From Salipiger marinus (GTDB lineage Bacteria > Pseudomonadota > Alphaproteobacteria > Rhodobacterales > Rhodobacteraceae), in assembly GCF_900100085.1 (NCBI RefSeq), contig NZ_FNEJ01000006.1, forward strand, positions 202,688 to 266,687: a stretch of DNA of 64,000 nt, written 5' to 3'. This document shows, one piece after another, positions 50,597-59,546 of this stretch. Position numbers and translations under genes: made by a program. The notes beneath the pieces were generated by a model, which saw nothing but the letters and a program-made list of their open reading frames with translations, searched no databases and was not told the DNA's origin. The number at the start of each line of letters is the position of its first letter. Positions within the stretch are counted from its first letter, which is position 1.

Positions 50597-51028
50597 ATGC
50601 AACTCGACTGGATTTGGGGCCTGATCGGCGGCATGCTGATCGGGACAGGAGGCGCCGTGTTCCTGCTGGTCAACGGCAGGATCATGGGCGCGTCCGGCAT
50701 CATCGGCACGCTCATTGACGGCTCGGCAGGCCGCAGCAGCGGCGAAAAGCTGAGCTTTCTTGGCGGGGTGATCCTGCTTCCGCTGCTGCTGACGCTGATC
50801 CCGGCGCTGCGGACGGTGGACACGCATATTTCGCAGATGCCGCTGGTGCTGGTCGCCGCGGGACTGCTGGTCGGGCTGGGCACGCGGCTCGCCAATGGCT
50901 GCACCTCCGGTCACGGGGTCTGTGGCATGTCCCGGCTGTCGGTGCGCGGCTTTGCCGCCACCGCCTGTTACATCCTTGCCGGGGTGGCGAGTGTGGCCGT
51001 GTTCCGCCATCTTCTGGAGGTGATCTGA
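50597..51028 (+). CDS. YeeE/YedE-family sulfur transporter component
   Basis: A 143-residue membrane protein with four hydrophobic helices and the family's cysteine motif GTRLANGCTSGHGVCGMSRL near residue 98, where the Cys residues handle sulfur. It pairs with the following gene as the two halves of a YedE-like unit (PmpA/PmpB type) often regulated by BigR. Confidence 0.9.
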   Translation: MQLDWIWGLIGGMLIGTGGAVFLLVNGRIMGASGIIGTLIDGSAGRSSGEKLSFLGGVILLPLLLTLIPALRTVDTHISQMPLVLVAAGLLVGLGTRLANGCTSGHGVCGMSRLSVRGFAATACYILAGVASVAVFRHLLEVI

Positions 51029-51029
51029 C

Positions 51030-51467
51030 ATGGCACGACTGGTATTCGCCTTTCTGGCGGGGGGGCTGTTCGGCGCAGGGCTGTTCCTGTCCGGCATGAC
51101 CGACACCGCCAAGGTGCAGGGGTTTCTTGACGTCTTCGGGGCATGGGATCCGACGCTGGCCTTCGTGATGGGCGGGGCGATGATCCCCATGGCGCTGGCA
51201 TGGCTTTATGCCCGCGGGCGGCGACACTCGGTGCTTGGCAGCCCGCTCCCCGCCGCACCGGAGCGCCGGATCGACCGTGGTCTGGTGCTGGGATCGGTGA
51301 TGTTCGGCACGGGCTGGGGGCTGGCCGGGCTCTGCCCCGGACCCGCCATCGCCGCGCTCAGCTATGGCGGGCCGATGCTGTGGATCTTCGTGGCGGCGAT
51401 GCTGACCGGCATGGCACTGGCCCCGATGCTGCGGACGAGACTCGACAAGATCGTGGCGGCGGAATAA
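51030..51467 (+). CDS. YeeE/YedE-family protein, second component
   Basis: A 145-residue membrane protein, 1 base after the previous stop. It has FLSGMTDTAKVQGFLDVFG near residue 22 and the conserved GWGLAGLCPGPAIAAL near residue 96. With its partner it would form a sulfur-compound channel in the inner membrane. Confidence 0.9.
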   Translation: MARLVFAFLAGGLFGAGLFLSGMTDTAKVQGFLDVFGAWDPTLAFVMGGAMIPMALAWLYARGRRHSVLGSPLPAAPERRIDRGLVLGSVMFGTGWGLAGLCPGPAIAALSYGGPMLWIFVAAMLTGMALAPMLRTRLDKIVAAE

Positions 51468-51476
51468 TCCGTCATC

Positions 51477-51908
51477 ATGGAGCTTCGTCAGATCACCCCC
51501 CGCTACACCGTCACCCCGCAGATCGCGGTGGAGGATGTGCCCGCCCTGGCCGAGGCAGGCTTCACCCTTGTCATCTGCAACCGGCCCGACGGCGAGGTGC
51601 CGCCAGACCTGCAGGCCGAGGCCATCGGTGCCGCGGTCCGGGCCGCTGGCATGGCGTTCGAGGTTCTGCCGGTCACCCATGACGGGCTGACGCTGGACAC
51701 GATCGAGCGGCAGGCCGCGCTGGTCGCGGAAGCGCCCGGCCCGGTTCTGGCCTATTGCCGCTCTGGCACGCGCTGCGCCACGGTCTGGGCCATGGGACAG
51801 GCTGGCCAGATGCCGGTGGACGCGATCCTGTCCACCACCGCGGCGGCAGGATATCCGCTCGACGGGCTGCGCCCGACGCTCGACTCCCTCGCACAGCGCG
51901 AGACGTGA
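51477..51908 (+). CDS. DUF442 / TIGR01244 phosphatase-like sulfur transferase domain protein
   Basis: A 143-residue single-domain protein. It has the opening ITPRYTVTPQIAVEDVPALAEAGF and the cysteine loop AYCRSGTRCATVWA near residue 92, the DUF442 pattern often fused to Blh enzymes. Here it is separate but in the same operon. The Cys loop resembles both dual-specificity phosphatases and rhodanese-like sulfur carriers. A role in persulfide handling is inferred from context. Confidence 0.88.
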   Translation: MELRQITPRYTVTPQIAVEDVPALAEAGFTLVICNRPDGEVPPDLQAEAIGAAVRAAGMAFEVLPVTHDGLTLDTIERQAALVAEAPGPVLAYCRSGTRCATVWAMGQAGQMPVDAILSTTAAAGYPLDGLRPTLDSLAQRET

Positions 51909-51925
51909 TCCCCACCATCCCGGCA

Positions 51926-53038
51926 TCAGCCGTCCTCTTCCATCGGGGCGGCTGAAAAGTCGAAATCGCCCAGATCCTCGCCGCCCATGGCGGCGGAGAA
52001 GTCGAATTCCCCCGAATCGAACTCCATCGCGGGCAGATCGGGCAGATCGGCGGCCAGATCCTCGACCGGCGGCGCGGGCAGCGGAGCCGCTGCCATCGGC
52101 GCCATCACCGGCGCGTCGGTCACGGGGTCGGGATCGGCGGACATGGCTGCCGCGTCACGGGGCAGGCCCGCAGGCCAGCGCAGCCGGATGGCCCGCATCC
52201 CGTTCATCTGGCCCAGACGCCCCCCCGCCACCGCATCCCCCTTTCCCGCGTAGAATTCCGCCCCGTCCAGCGCATCGCGCGGCAGCAGCAGCAGATCCCC
52301 CGGCTGCAGCGCCTGCGCCGCCCGCAGCGTCAGCCGGATCCGGCACAGCACCGCCTCCATCCGCGCGGGAAGCAGTTTCATCCGCTGTTCATAGGGACCG
52401 GGCGCGTCCGGCACTGGCGCCGCCGCGCTGTCCTCGGCCAGCCCCGGCTCCGGAAACAGCAGCAGAAGCTCGCCGCGCCGCCGCCCCAGCGCCAGATCGA
52501 CCGACACCCGCAGCATCTGGTATTCCGGCGCATCAAGCAGCAGCGCGGCGCTGCGCGCGTCGTCGATCATGGCCCCGAACCGGAACCCTTCGAACCGGGA
52601 GCGGAGCGGATGATCCTCCAGATAGCGCACGAAGCGGTCCAGCGCGCCGTCGATCAGCGGCGCCATCATGGCGGCATCGGTCTGGGTCAGCGGCCGGTCG
52701 TCCAGCGGCATCTGGGTCACCTGCAGGATGGTCTGCACCTCGATCAGCCCGGTCATCACCTGACGGTCCACCGCCGCGATCCCCAGCACGCCCTCCGGCC
52801 CGTCCAGCAGCAGCAGCAGGGTGTCTGCGGGCAGGACGGAGACAAGGTTTTCCTGTTCGACCACTGACAGGTCGATCCCATGCGTCACCAGCGCCAGATC
52901 CCACAGCACATCCGCCGTGCGTGACAGCGCCCGGCGTAGCGCCTTGGCGGGCGACATCGACCGCGCCTCCAGCGCGCGGCGTGCAGCACTCGCCTTCTGG
53001 CTAAGGACATCCTGTCTGGCCACTGCCGCCATTCCCAT
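51926..53038 (-). CDS. FliM-like flagellar motor switch protein (SpoA domain)
   Basis: A 370-residue protein. Residues 1-220 follow the FliM-type middle domain pattern (LWDLALVTHGIDLSVVEQEN, DAAMMAPLIDGALDRFVRYL). A SpoA/FliN-like beta domain occupies about 228-300 (VLCRIRLTLRAAQALQPGDLLLLP). The tail is acidic and repetitive (EFDFSAAMGGEDLGDFDFSA). No other flagellar genes are in the window, so it may be a stray switch component. Convergent with the sulfur operon. Confidence 0.8.
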   Translation of the reverse strand: MGMAAVARQDVLSQKASAARRALEARSMSPAKALRRALSRTADVLWDLALVTHGIDLSVVEQENLVSVLPADTLLLLLDGPEGVLGIAAVDRQVMTGLIEVQTILQVTQMPLDDRPLTQTDAAMMAPLIDGALDRFVRYLEDHPLRSRFEGFRFGAMIDDARSAALLLDAPEYQMLRVSVDLALGRRRGELLLLFPEPGLAEDSAAAPVPDAPGPYEQRMKLLPARMEAVLCRIRLTLRAAQALQPGDLLLLPRDALDGAEFYAGKGDAVAGGRLGQMNGMRAIRLRWPAGLPRDAAAMSADPDPVTDAPVMAPMAAAPLPAPPVEDLAADLPDLPAMEFDSGEFDFSAAMGGEDLGDFDFSAAPMEEDG

Positions 53039-53131
53039 TCCAGCCCGTTCTCTGGCCCATCTGCCCTAGCTGTATGGCGGCAGAAGGTTACCAAGCGCTT
53101 TAACCCGGCGGAAAAACGGCAGGGCTGCGCC

Positions 53132-55813
53132 CTATTGCGCGGCCAGAGCCAGATCGGCGGGCAGAACCACGCGGAAGGCGGCACCACCCTGCCCGGGCAG
53201 ATAGGCGATCTCTCCGCCCAGCCGGGTCACGATCTGGCGGCAGATGGCCAGCCCCAGCCCCGCGCCCCCCGCCTTCTGGTCACTCACCCGGCTGAATTTC
53301 TCGAAGATCATGTCCTGCGCCTCGGGCGAGATGCCCGAGCCGTTGTCGATGAAATCGATGATCAGCGGCACCCCCGGCGTCACGCGGATGTCCAGCCGGG
53401 GCTGGGCGGCGTCGCAGTATTTGCGCGCATTGGCGATCAGGTTGATGAAAACCTGACTGAGCCGGTCCAGATCGGTGTGCAGGCGCACGCGTTCGGCCAC
53501 CGGATCGCGCCGGATCAGCAGCCGCGCGCCGGCGTCATCCGCCGCCGCCGCCGCCGCCGCGCGGTCCAGCACATGGGCCAGCACGCCTTCGCGGAGGTTG
53601 AGGTTGACCTGCCCGTTTTCCAGCACCGACAGATCCAGAAGATCGTCCAGCAGCCGGGTCAGGCGGATCGCCTCGTCATGGATGATCGAGGCATATTTGG
53701 TCTGCTGCCCCGCACTCAGCCCGTCCGTGTCGCGCAGGATCTCTGAAAAAGCGCGGATCGAGGTCATGGGCGTGCGCAGCTCGTGGCTGATCTGGCTCAG
53801 GAAGGCGTCTTTCTGCACCGAAAGCCGGGTCAGCTTGGCGTTGACCTCGCGCAGCTGTCCGGCAGTGCGGGCCAGTTCCTGCGACTGCGCCTCCAGCCGG
53901 GCGGAGTATTCCATCATCTGCGCGGTCTCGTCGGCCACCGCCATCAGATCCTCGACCGAGACCGACATGCCGCCGACGATCTGGCCGACCATGGCATGGG
54001 CCGTGGCCGCCCCCACCGAGCCTGCCAGTTCACGCTCCAGCATCTCCAGAAAATCCGGCGTGGGTTCGGGCAGCGGACCCCGGGCGCCCTGACGCCGCGC
54101 CTCGCGTTCGAACAGCGCCTGCGCGTCGCGCGCGCCAAGGATGCGCTGCGCCATGATCATCAGATCCTCGGTCTGCGCCACGCCGCCGGTCCAGCTGCGC
54201 GGGCTGGGGGAATGTTCGAACACGTTGACGAACTGCGCGCCCTGCAGCCGTTCCAGCGGCTGCGGAAAGCTCGCCAGCGAGGCGAGAATGAAGCCGCCGG
54301 TGTTCAGCGTCATGGACCAGAAAAACGCATGCAGCAGTGGATCCAGCCCTTCGATCCCGAACAGCGCCTGCGGGCGCAGCCAGCCAAGCCCGAAGGGCCC
54401 GCCCGTGACCCAAGGTTCGGGCAGGAACACCCCCGCGCCGAAGCTCGGCAGAAACAGCGTGTAGCCCCAGCAGCCGAAGCCCAGCGTCAGCCCGGTGAAG
54501 GCGCCCAGCTTGGACGCGCCGCGCCAGAAGATGCCGCCCAGCATCGCGGGCAGCACCTGCGCCATCCCCACAAACGACACCAGCCCGATGGTGGCCAGCG
54601 CCTCGCCGCCACCGGACAGGCGGTAATAGAGATAGCCCAGCATCACCACGCCGATGATCGACAGCCGCCGCGCCAGCAGCACCACGCTGCGCACGTCGCC
54701 CGACACCTTGGCCCCCGGTTCCGCCAGCCGCAGCCAGAGCGGCATCACCACATGGTTCGACACCATGGTCGACAAGGCAATGGCCGCGACGATCACCATG
54801 GAGGTGGCGGAACTGAACCCGCCAAGGAAGGACAGCACCGCCAGCCCGTCCTGCCCCTGCGACAGCGGCAGGGTCAGCACGAACAGATCGGGGTTGGAGC
54901 CTGCGGGCATCAGATCCAGCCCGATGACCGCGATCGGCACCACGAACAGCGACATCAGCCCCAGATACAGCGGAAAGGCCCAGCTTGCGGTGCGCAGATG
55001 GGTTTCGTGGTCATTCTCCACCACCAGCACCTGAAAGATGCGCGGCAGGCACAGAAAGGCCGCCGCCGACAGCAGCATCAGCCCCGCCCAGCGTCCGCCG
55101 TCGATCTCCCACCTGCCCAGCGCCGAGGCGTCGATGCGCGCCAGCGTGGCGGAGAGCCCGCCGCCCAGCCCCCAGACCACGAACACCCCCACCGCCAGCA
55201 GCGCTGCCAGTTTCACCACCGCCTCCACCGCGATGGCCATGACCACGCCGTTGTGGCGCTCGTTCGCGTCCAGATTGCGGGTGCCGAAGATCACCGTAAA
55301 CAGCGCAAGCCCCGCCGCCACCCACAGCGCGGTGTGGCCCTTTTCCTCGCCGGGGGCGAGATCCTCGGCGCTGAACACCTCGAAGCTCAGCGTGACGGAT
55401 TGCAGCTGCAGCGCGATATAGGGCGTGGTCCCCACCACCGCGAGGATCGTGACCCCCACCGCCAGCAGGTTGGATTTGCCATAGCGCGACGAGATCAGGT
55501 CCGCGACCGAGGTGATGCGCTGCGACCGCCCGATGCGCACCAGCTTGCGCAGGATCCACCACCAGCCCACCAGCACCAGCGACGGGCCCAGATAGATGGT
55601 CAGGTATTCGAACCCGGTGCGCACCGCCGAGCCCACCGCGCCGTAAAAGGTCCATGCCGTGCAGTAGATCGACAGTGACAGCGTGTAGACCGCCGGGGAC
55701 CGCAGCCAGCGCACCTGCCCGCGCAGCGCCACGCGTTCGGCGGCAAAGGCCACCGCGAACAGGAAGACCGCATAGGCCAGACAGACCGCGACCAGCGTGT
55801 TGAGCATGGTCAT
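53132..55813 (-). CDS. Sodium:solute symporter-type sensor histidine kinase (CrbS-like)
   Basis: An 893-residue protein started at ATG 55813 (ATGA overlap). Residues 1-520 form a PutP-like SSS domain with many helices (AWTFYGAVGSAVRTGFEYLT, SVADLISSRYGKSN, FSSATSMVIVAAIALSTMVS). A linker coiled coil leads to a kinase core: phospho-acceptor FLSQISHELRTPMTSIRAF near 675, N box NLIANARKY near 785, and G boxes DNGSGISPEAQ and GGAGLGLAICRQIV. The usual PAS or STAC domain is not apparent. CrbS-type kinases sense or transport acetate and switch on acs, and the acetyl-CoA synthetase gene is 7.6 kb away in this cluster. Confidence 0.92.
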   Translation of the reverse strand: MTMLNTLVAVCLAYAVFLFAVAFAAERVALRGQVRWLRSPAVYTLSLSIYCTAWTFYGAVGSAVRTGFEYLTIYLGPSLVLVGWWWILRKLVRIGRSQRITSVADLISSRYGKSNLLAVGVTILAVVGTTPYIALQLQSVTLSFEVFSAEDLAPGEEKGHTALWVAAGLALFTVIFGTRNLDANERHNGVVMAIAVEAVVKLAALLAVGVFVVWGLGGGLSATLARIDASALGRWEIDGGRWAGLMLLSAAAFLCLPRIFQVLVVENDHETHLRTASWAFPLYLGLMSLFVVPIAVIGLDLMPAGSNPDLFVLTLPLSQGQDGLAVLSFLGGFSSATSMVIVAAIALSTMVSNHVVMPLWLRLAEPGAKVSGDVRSVVLLARRLSIIGVVMLGYLYYRLSGGGEALATIGLVSFVGMAQVLPAMLGGIFWRGASKLGAFTGLTLGFGCWGYTLFLPSFGAGVFLPEPWVTGGPFGLGWLRPQALFGIEGLDPLLHAFFWSMTLNTGGFILASLASFPQPLERLQGAQFVNVFEHSPSPRSWTGGVAQTEDLMIMAQRILGARDAQALFEREARRQGARGPLPEPTPDFLEMLERELAGSVGAATAHAMVGQIVGGMSVSVEDLMAVADETAQMMEYSARLEAQSQELARTAGQLREVNAKLTRLSVQKDAFLSQISHELRTPMTSIRAFSEILRDTDGLSAGQQTKYASIIHDEAIRLTRLLDDLLDLSVLENGQVNLNLREGVLAHVLDRAAAAAAADDAGARLLIRRDPVAERVRLHTDLDRLSQVFINLIANARKYCDAAQPRLDIRVTPGVPLIIDFIDNGSGISPEAQDMIFEKFSRVSDQKAGGAGLGLAICRQIVTRLGGEIAYLPGQGGAAFRVVLPADLALAAQ

Positions 55814-56085
55814 TCGCCCGTCTCCGCCTCCTCGCGCCGGCCCAGCGCATAGACCAGCACCGCAGAGCCCAGCACCAGAAAGGCCCAGACCCCGAACAGG
55901 TAAACGATGGCGCTGGAGGAGCGCACGCCGCCCTCTTGACCCTGTGGCCAGAGCAGCGGCACCAGCCACAGGAGCAGCCCCAGAAACGGCAGCACCCGCG
56001 CCGCATCCATCAGCCGCCTGCGCCGGTAGGACTGCCGTTCCAGAAACACCGGCGCCCTGCGGCGGCGCGGCTCCGGCGGGGTCAT
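55810..56085 (-). CDS. Small two-helix membrane protein of the kinase operon
   Basis: A 91-residue protein with a basic N-terminus (RRRRAPVFLERQSYRRRRL) and two membrane helices (about 28-46 and 60-80). It is coupled by ATGA to both the response regulator upstream and the kinase downstream, so it is a fixed part of the two-component operon. Function unknown. Confidence 0.75.
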   Translation of the reverse strand: MTPPEPRRRRAPVFLERQSYRRRRLMDAARVLPFLGLLLWLVPLLWPQGQEGGVRSSSAIVYLFGVWAFLVLGSAVLVYALGRREEAETGE

Positions 56086-56468
56086 GCGTCGCCGTTGAGC
56101 GCGCCGTCCATAAGCGCGCGCACGGTGTCCAGCATCTCGCTGTTGGAAAAGGGCTTGGTCATGAAGGCGCTGACCCCTGCCCGTTCCGCCATCTCGCGGT
56201 CGCGGGTCTGGCCGCGTGCGGTCAGCATCAGCACCGGCAGATCGGCCAGCCCCGCCTCTGCGCGCAGGTCACGCAGGATGTCATAGCCGCTTTTGCCTGG
56301 CAGCATCACGTCGAGGATCACCAGATCGGGCCGCGCGCCGCGCAGGCGCGCATTGGCCGTGGTCCCGTCGGAATGGGTTTCCACCTTCAGCCCCTCGCGG
56401 GACAGGATGAAGCTGATCGCTTCGATGATGTTCGGCTCGTCCTCGATCAGCAGCACATGTTTCGACAT
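56082..56468 (-). CDS. Single-domain response regulator
   Basis: A 128-residue receiver domain with no output domain. The acidic pocket is EDE near residues 9-11, the phospho-acceptor D54 is in LVILDVMLPGKSG, and the T/K pair is in LMLTARG and FMTKPFSN. ATG 56468 has GGAGGAAGGGG upstream; a longer frame is unlikely. It probably receives phosphate from the symporter-kinase and must act through a protein partner, since it cannot bind DNA. Confidence 0.92.
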   Translation of the reverse strand: MSKHVLLIEDEPNIIEAISFILSREGLKVETHSDGTTANARLRGARPDLVILDVMLPGKSGYDILRDLRAEAGLADLPVLMLTARGQTRDREMAERAGVSAFMTKPFSNSEMLDTVRALMDGALNGDA

Positions 56469-56563
56469 GGCACCCCTTCCTCCACGGCTGCGGGCTCTCC
56501 CCTTCCCGAAACCATGGATCAACTCCCCCGGAGCCCTTGTTATCGCGAATGTTACCGGCCCTG

Positions 56564-57877
56564 TCAAAACTCCTGTTGCCGGGCATCCCCCAGAAGCGAC
56601 GGCTCGCGCCGCGCGGGGCAGCCCAGCCGCGCACAGATGCGGCAGGTGACCCCCACCTCTTCGGCAGGCTCTCCTCCGGCGGGGGCGGCGGCGGGGGCGA
56701 TCATCATATGCGCCTCAAGGATCGGATCGCGGTTCGGCTCAGGCAGGGCGGCGGGCTGCGCCACGGCATAGGCCTGCACCACCGATCCCTGCCGCCCGGC
56801 AAAGCGCAGCCGCCGCGCCAGCACCGCCATGGGGCGGCTCAGCGCCGGAAACAGCGGCCAGAGCGGGCAGTCGGCACCAAAGCGCGGGATCGGGAAATCC
56901 GGCAGCGGCTTGCCGAAGGTCAGCGCACCGGAGGCGTCGCAGATCGCCAGCCCCACCGGACCGCAGGGCGCATCGGCAGGCAGCGCCGCCAGACGCCGCA
57001 TCATCCGCGCCGGGTCACTGTCGAACCGCCGCGCCAGCGCCAGAGGATCGGCACCCAGCTGGGCCACCGCCTCCAGCAGGACGGGCAGCGGCAGGGCTGC
57101 GGCATCCGCCGCCTGACGGCGCAGCGCCCGGCGCAGCAGGGCCCGGGCGCTGTCCGACAGGTCGCGGCCCAGCCCCGCCGCCACCTCCTCTGGCGGCTGG
57201 CCCGCCTCCAGCGCCGGAAAGTGGTAGCCCGCCGCCGCGAACACCGCCGTCATCTCCTCCAGCGGGGTGACGCTTTCGGTGGCGCCCCGGCCTTCGCTGT
57301 CCAGATAGCTGACCAGCGCGCGGCTGCTCTGCGCCAGCCGGGCGCTGTCTTCGTAGATGTTGCGGTGAAAGCGGCGCTGCCAGTCGGGATCAATCTCTCC
57401 GGGTTCGGCAAGGATCGAGGCGGCGGAACGGATCGCGGTCACGGTGGACAGCATCTCGTGCAGGGTTTCGGCCAGATGCGGGTCATGGGCCAGCCGGTCC
57501 GACAGGGTTTCGACGCTGCGCTCCAGCATCTCCACCCGGCCCCGCGCCTCGGCCAGCAGCCGCGCCCAGCCCGGAAAGCGCCCGGCAAACTCATCCGCCC
57601 GGTCCAGTTCGGCGGTGCTGCTGCGGCTGGCGCTGGCCGCTTCGCGCAGCGTCGCGATCAGCGCGGCCTCGGCCCCTTCGGTCAGCATCGACGGTTCGAC
57701 CCCCAGCACCTGCGCGATGTCCAGAAGCAGCTTGCCGCCGATTCTGCGGCGATTGTGTTCGATCAGATTGAGATAGGAGGCTGAAATCCCGGCCTGCCGC
57801 GCCAGATCCGCCTGCTTCAGCCCCAGAATGGTGCGCCTTTCGCGGATCCGGCTGCCTGTCAACGTGTCGCGCGGCAT
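56564..57877 (-). CDS. XRE-family short-chain acyl regulator (ScfR/RamB-like)
   Basis: A 437-residue regulator. Residues 5-65 are an XRE helix-turn-helix (LGLKQADLARQAGISASYLN). A helical middle with a coiled coil follows, then a C-terminal DUF2083-type region with a Cys cluster (GVTCRICARLGCPARREPSL). This family controls acetate, propionate and glyoxylate-cycle genes. It is divergent from the Liv-type ABC operon with 224 bp between, so the shared intergenic region 57878-58101 is its likely target. That region has a TTGACA at 57960 and a TTGCAAAG at 57980. Confidence 0.85.
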   Translation of the reverse strand: MPRDTLTGSRIRERRTILGLKQADLARQAGISASYLNLIEHNRRRIGGKLLLDIAQVLGVEPSMLTEGAEAALIATLREAASASRSSTAELDRADEFAGRFPGWARLLAEARGRVEMLERSVETLSDRLAHDPHLAETLHEMLSTVTAIRSAASILAEPGEIDPDWQRRFHRNIYEDSARLAQSSRALVSYLDSEGRGATESVTPLEEMTAVFAAAGYHFPALEAGQPPEEVAAGLGRDLSDSARALLRRALRRQAADAAALPLPVLLEAVAQLGADPLALARRFDSDPARMMRRLAALPADAPCGPVGLAICDASGALTFGKPLPDFPIPRFGADCPLWPLFPALSRPMAVLARRLRFAGRQGSVVQAYAVAQPAALPEPNRDPILEAHMMIAPAAAPAGGEPAEEVGVTCRICARLGCPARREPSLLGDARQQEF

Positions 57878-58101
57878 GGGGCTTTTCCTGTGCTATCAAC
57901 GGCTTTCTGCAGCGCGATATAAAATTATTTACCACGCCGGATCACATCCTGTTCATTTGTTGACAAAAAAATCCTGAATTGCAAAGCTGTTGTTGCGGAA
58001 TTTTCGGTCTTTGCCAGATACTGATTTTGCACGGAACCGTGCCCGCACGCCGAAGGGAAGAGGAGCCCGTCGTCGTGCAGATCACCAAATGGGAGGATTC
58101 A

Positions 58102-59463
58102 ATGTCCAACACTCTGACACGCCGCGGCGTGCTGAGGTCGGGTGCCGTGGCCGGTGCTGGCGTCGCGCTGCCGACGATCTTCACCGGCTCATCCGCCTCT
58201 GCCTTCACCAATGAACCCACCGGCGATACCGTCACGCTGGGCTTCAACGTGCCGCAGACCGGCCCCTATGCCGACGAGGGCGCGGACGAGCTGCGCGCGC
58301 TGGAACTGGCGGTGGAACACCTGAACGGCGGCGGCGATGGCGGCATGCTGCAGACCTTCTCCTCCAAGGCGCTGGACGGCACCGGCATCCTTGGCAAGAA
58401 GGTCGCCTATGTCAGCGGTGACACGCAGACCAAATCCGACGCCGCCCGCGCCTCCGCCAAGTCCATGATCGAAAAAGACGGCGCGGTGATGATCACCGGC
58501 GGCTCGTCCTCGGGCGTGGCCGTGGCCGTGCAGGGGCTGTGCCAAGAGGCGGGCGTGATCTTCATGGCCGGTCTCACCCATTCCAACGACACCACCGGCA
58601 AGGACAAGAAAGCCAACGGATTCCGCCACTTCTTCAACGCCTATATGTCGGCTGCGGCGCTGGCGCCGGTGCTGTCGCAGCTTTATGGCGACGAACGCCG
58701 CGCCTATCACCTGACCGCCGACTACACCTGGGGCTGGACGCAGCAGGAATCCATCGCCGCCGCCACCGAGGCCTTGGGCTGGGAAACGGTGGAGAACGTG
58801 CTGACGCCGCTAGCCCAGACCGATTTCTCCTCCTATATCGCGCCGGTGCTGAATTCCGGCGCCGACGTGCTGGTGCTGAACCACTATGGCGGAAACATGG
58901 TCAACTCGCTGACCAACGCCGTGCAGTTCGGCCTGCGCGAAAAGCAGGTGAACGGCAAGAATTTCGAAATCGTCGTGCCGCTTTATTCCGAACTGATGGC
59001 CAAGGGGGCCGGCGCCAACATCAAGGGCATCGTCGGTTCGCAGAACTGGGACTGGAAGCTGGAGAACGAGCGCGGCGCCAAATACACCGGCTCCAACGCC
59101 TTCGTGAAATCCTTCGGCGAGAAATACGGCTTCCCGCCCAGCCAGGCGGCACAGACCTGCTACGCGCAGGCGCTGCTTTACGCCGATGCCGTGGCCCGCG
59201 CGGGCAGCTTCAACCCCTGCGCCGTGGGCGAGGCGCTGGAGGATTTTGCCTTCGACGGTCTGGGCAATGGTCCCACCACCTACCGCAAGGGCGATCACCA
59301 GTGCTTCAAGGACGTGCTGGTGGTGCGTGGCGCGGAAAACCCCTCCGACGAATACAACCTTGTCGAGATCGTCGAGGTCACGCCGGTGGAACAGGTCACC
59401 TATGACCCCGAACACCCGATGTTCGCGGGCGGCAATCTGGGATCCTGCAACGCGGGCGTCTGA
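58102..59463 (+). CDS. ABC transporter substrate-binding protein (Liv/urea type, Tat signal)
   Basis: A 453-residue binding protein. The N-terminus carries a twin-arginine-type signal (LTRRGVLRSGAVAGAGVALP) and the mature part starts near residue 33. Type I periplasmic fold features: VTLGFNVPQTGPYADEG, MITGGSSSGVAVAV and ADYTWGWTQQESIAAATEAL. GGGAGGA precedes the ATG. The neighbours (short-chain acyl regulator, acetyl-CoA synthetase) suggest a short-chain carboxylate or related ligand rather than a branched-chain amino acid. That is inference. Confidence 0.9.
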   Translation: MSNTLTRRGVLRSGAVAGAGVALPTIFTGSSASAFTNEPTGDTVTLGFNVPQTGPYADEGADELRALELAVEHLNGGGDGGMLQTFSSKALDGTGILGKKVAYVSGDTQTKSDAARASAKSMIEKDGAVMITGGSSSGVAVAVQGLCQEAGVIFMAGLTHSNDTTGKDKKANGFRHFFNAYMSAAALAPVLSQLYGDERRAYHLTADYTWGWTQQESIAAATEALGWETVENVLTPLAQTDFSSYIAPVLNSGADVLVLNHYGGNMVNSLTNAVQFGLREKQVNGKNFEIVVPLYSELMAKGAGANIKGIVGSQNWDWKLENERGAKYTGSNAFVKSFGEKYGFPPSQAAQTCYAQALLYADAVARAGSFNPCAVGEALEDFAFDGLGNGPTTYRKGDHQCFKDVLVVRGAENPSDEYNLVEIVEVTPVEQVTYDPEHPMFAGGNLGSCNAGV

Positions 59464-59485
59464 CCCGCCGCACGGCCCTTCTCCG

Positions 59486-59510
59486 CGTTCCCGGCCCCGT
59501 GCCGGGAACG
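59486..59510 (+). terminator. Intercistronic hairpin after the binding-protein gene
   Basis: A perfect 10-bp stem (CGTTCCCGGC with GCCGGGAACG) with a 5-base loop, followed by TCTTT, between the binding-protein stop and the permease start. Probably a partial terminator that lowers permease expression, as after the sugar-binding-protein gene at 2931. Confidence 0.7.
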
Positions 59511-59546
59511 TCTTTCCCCGTATCCTCTGACCTCGAAGGCCGGGAC

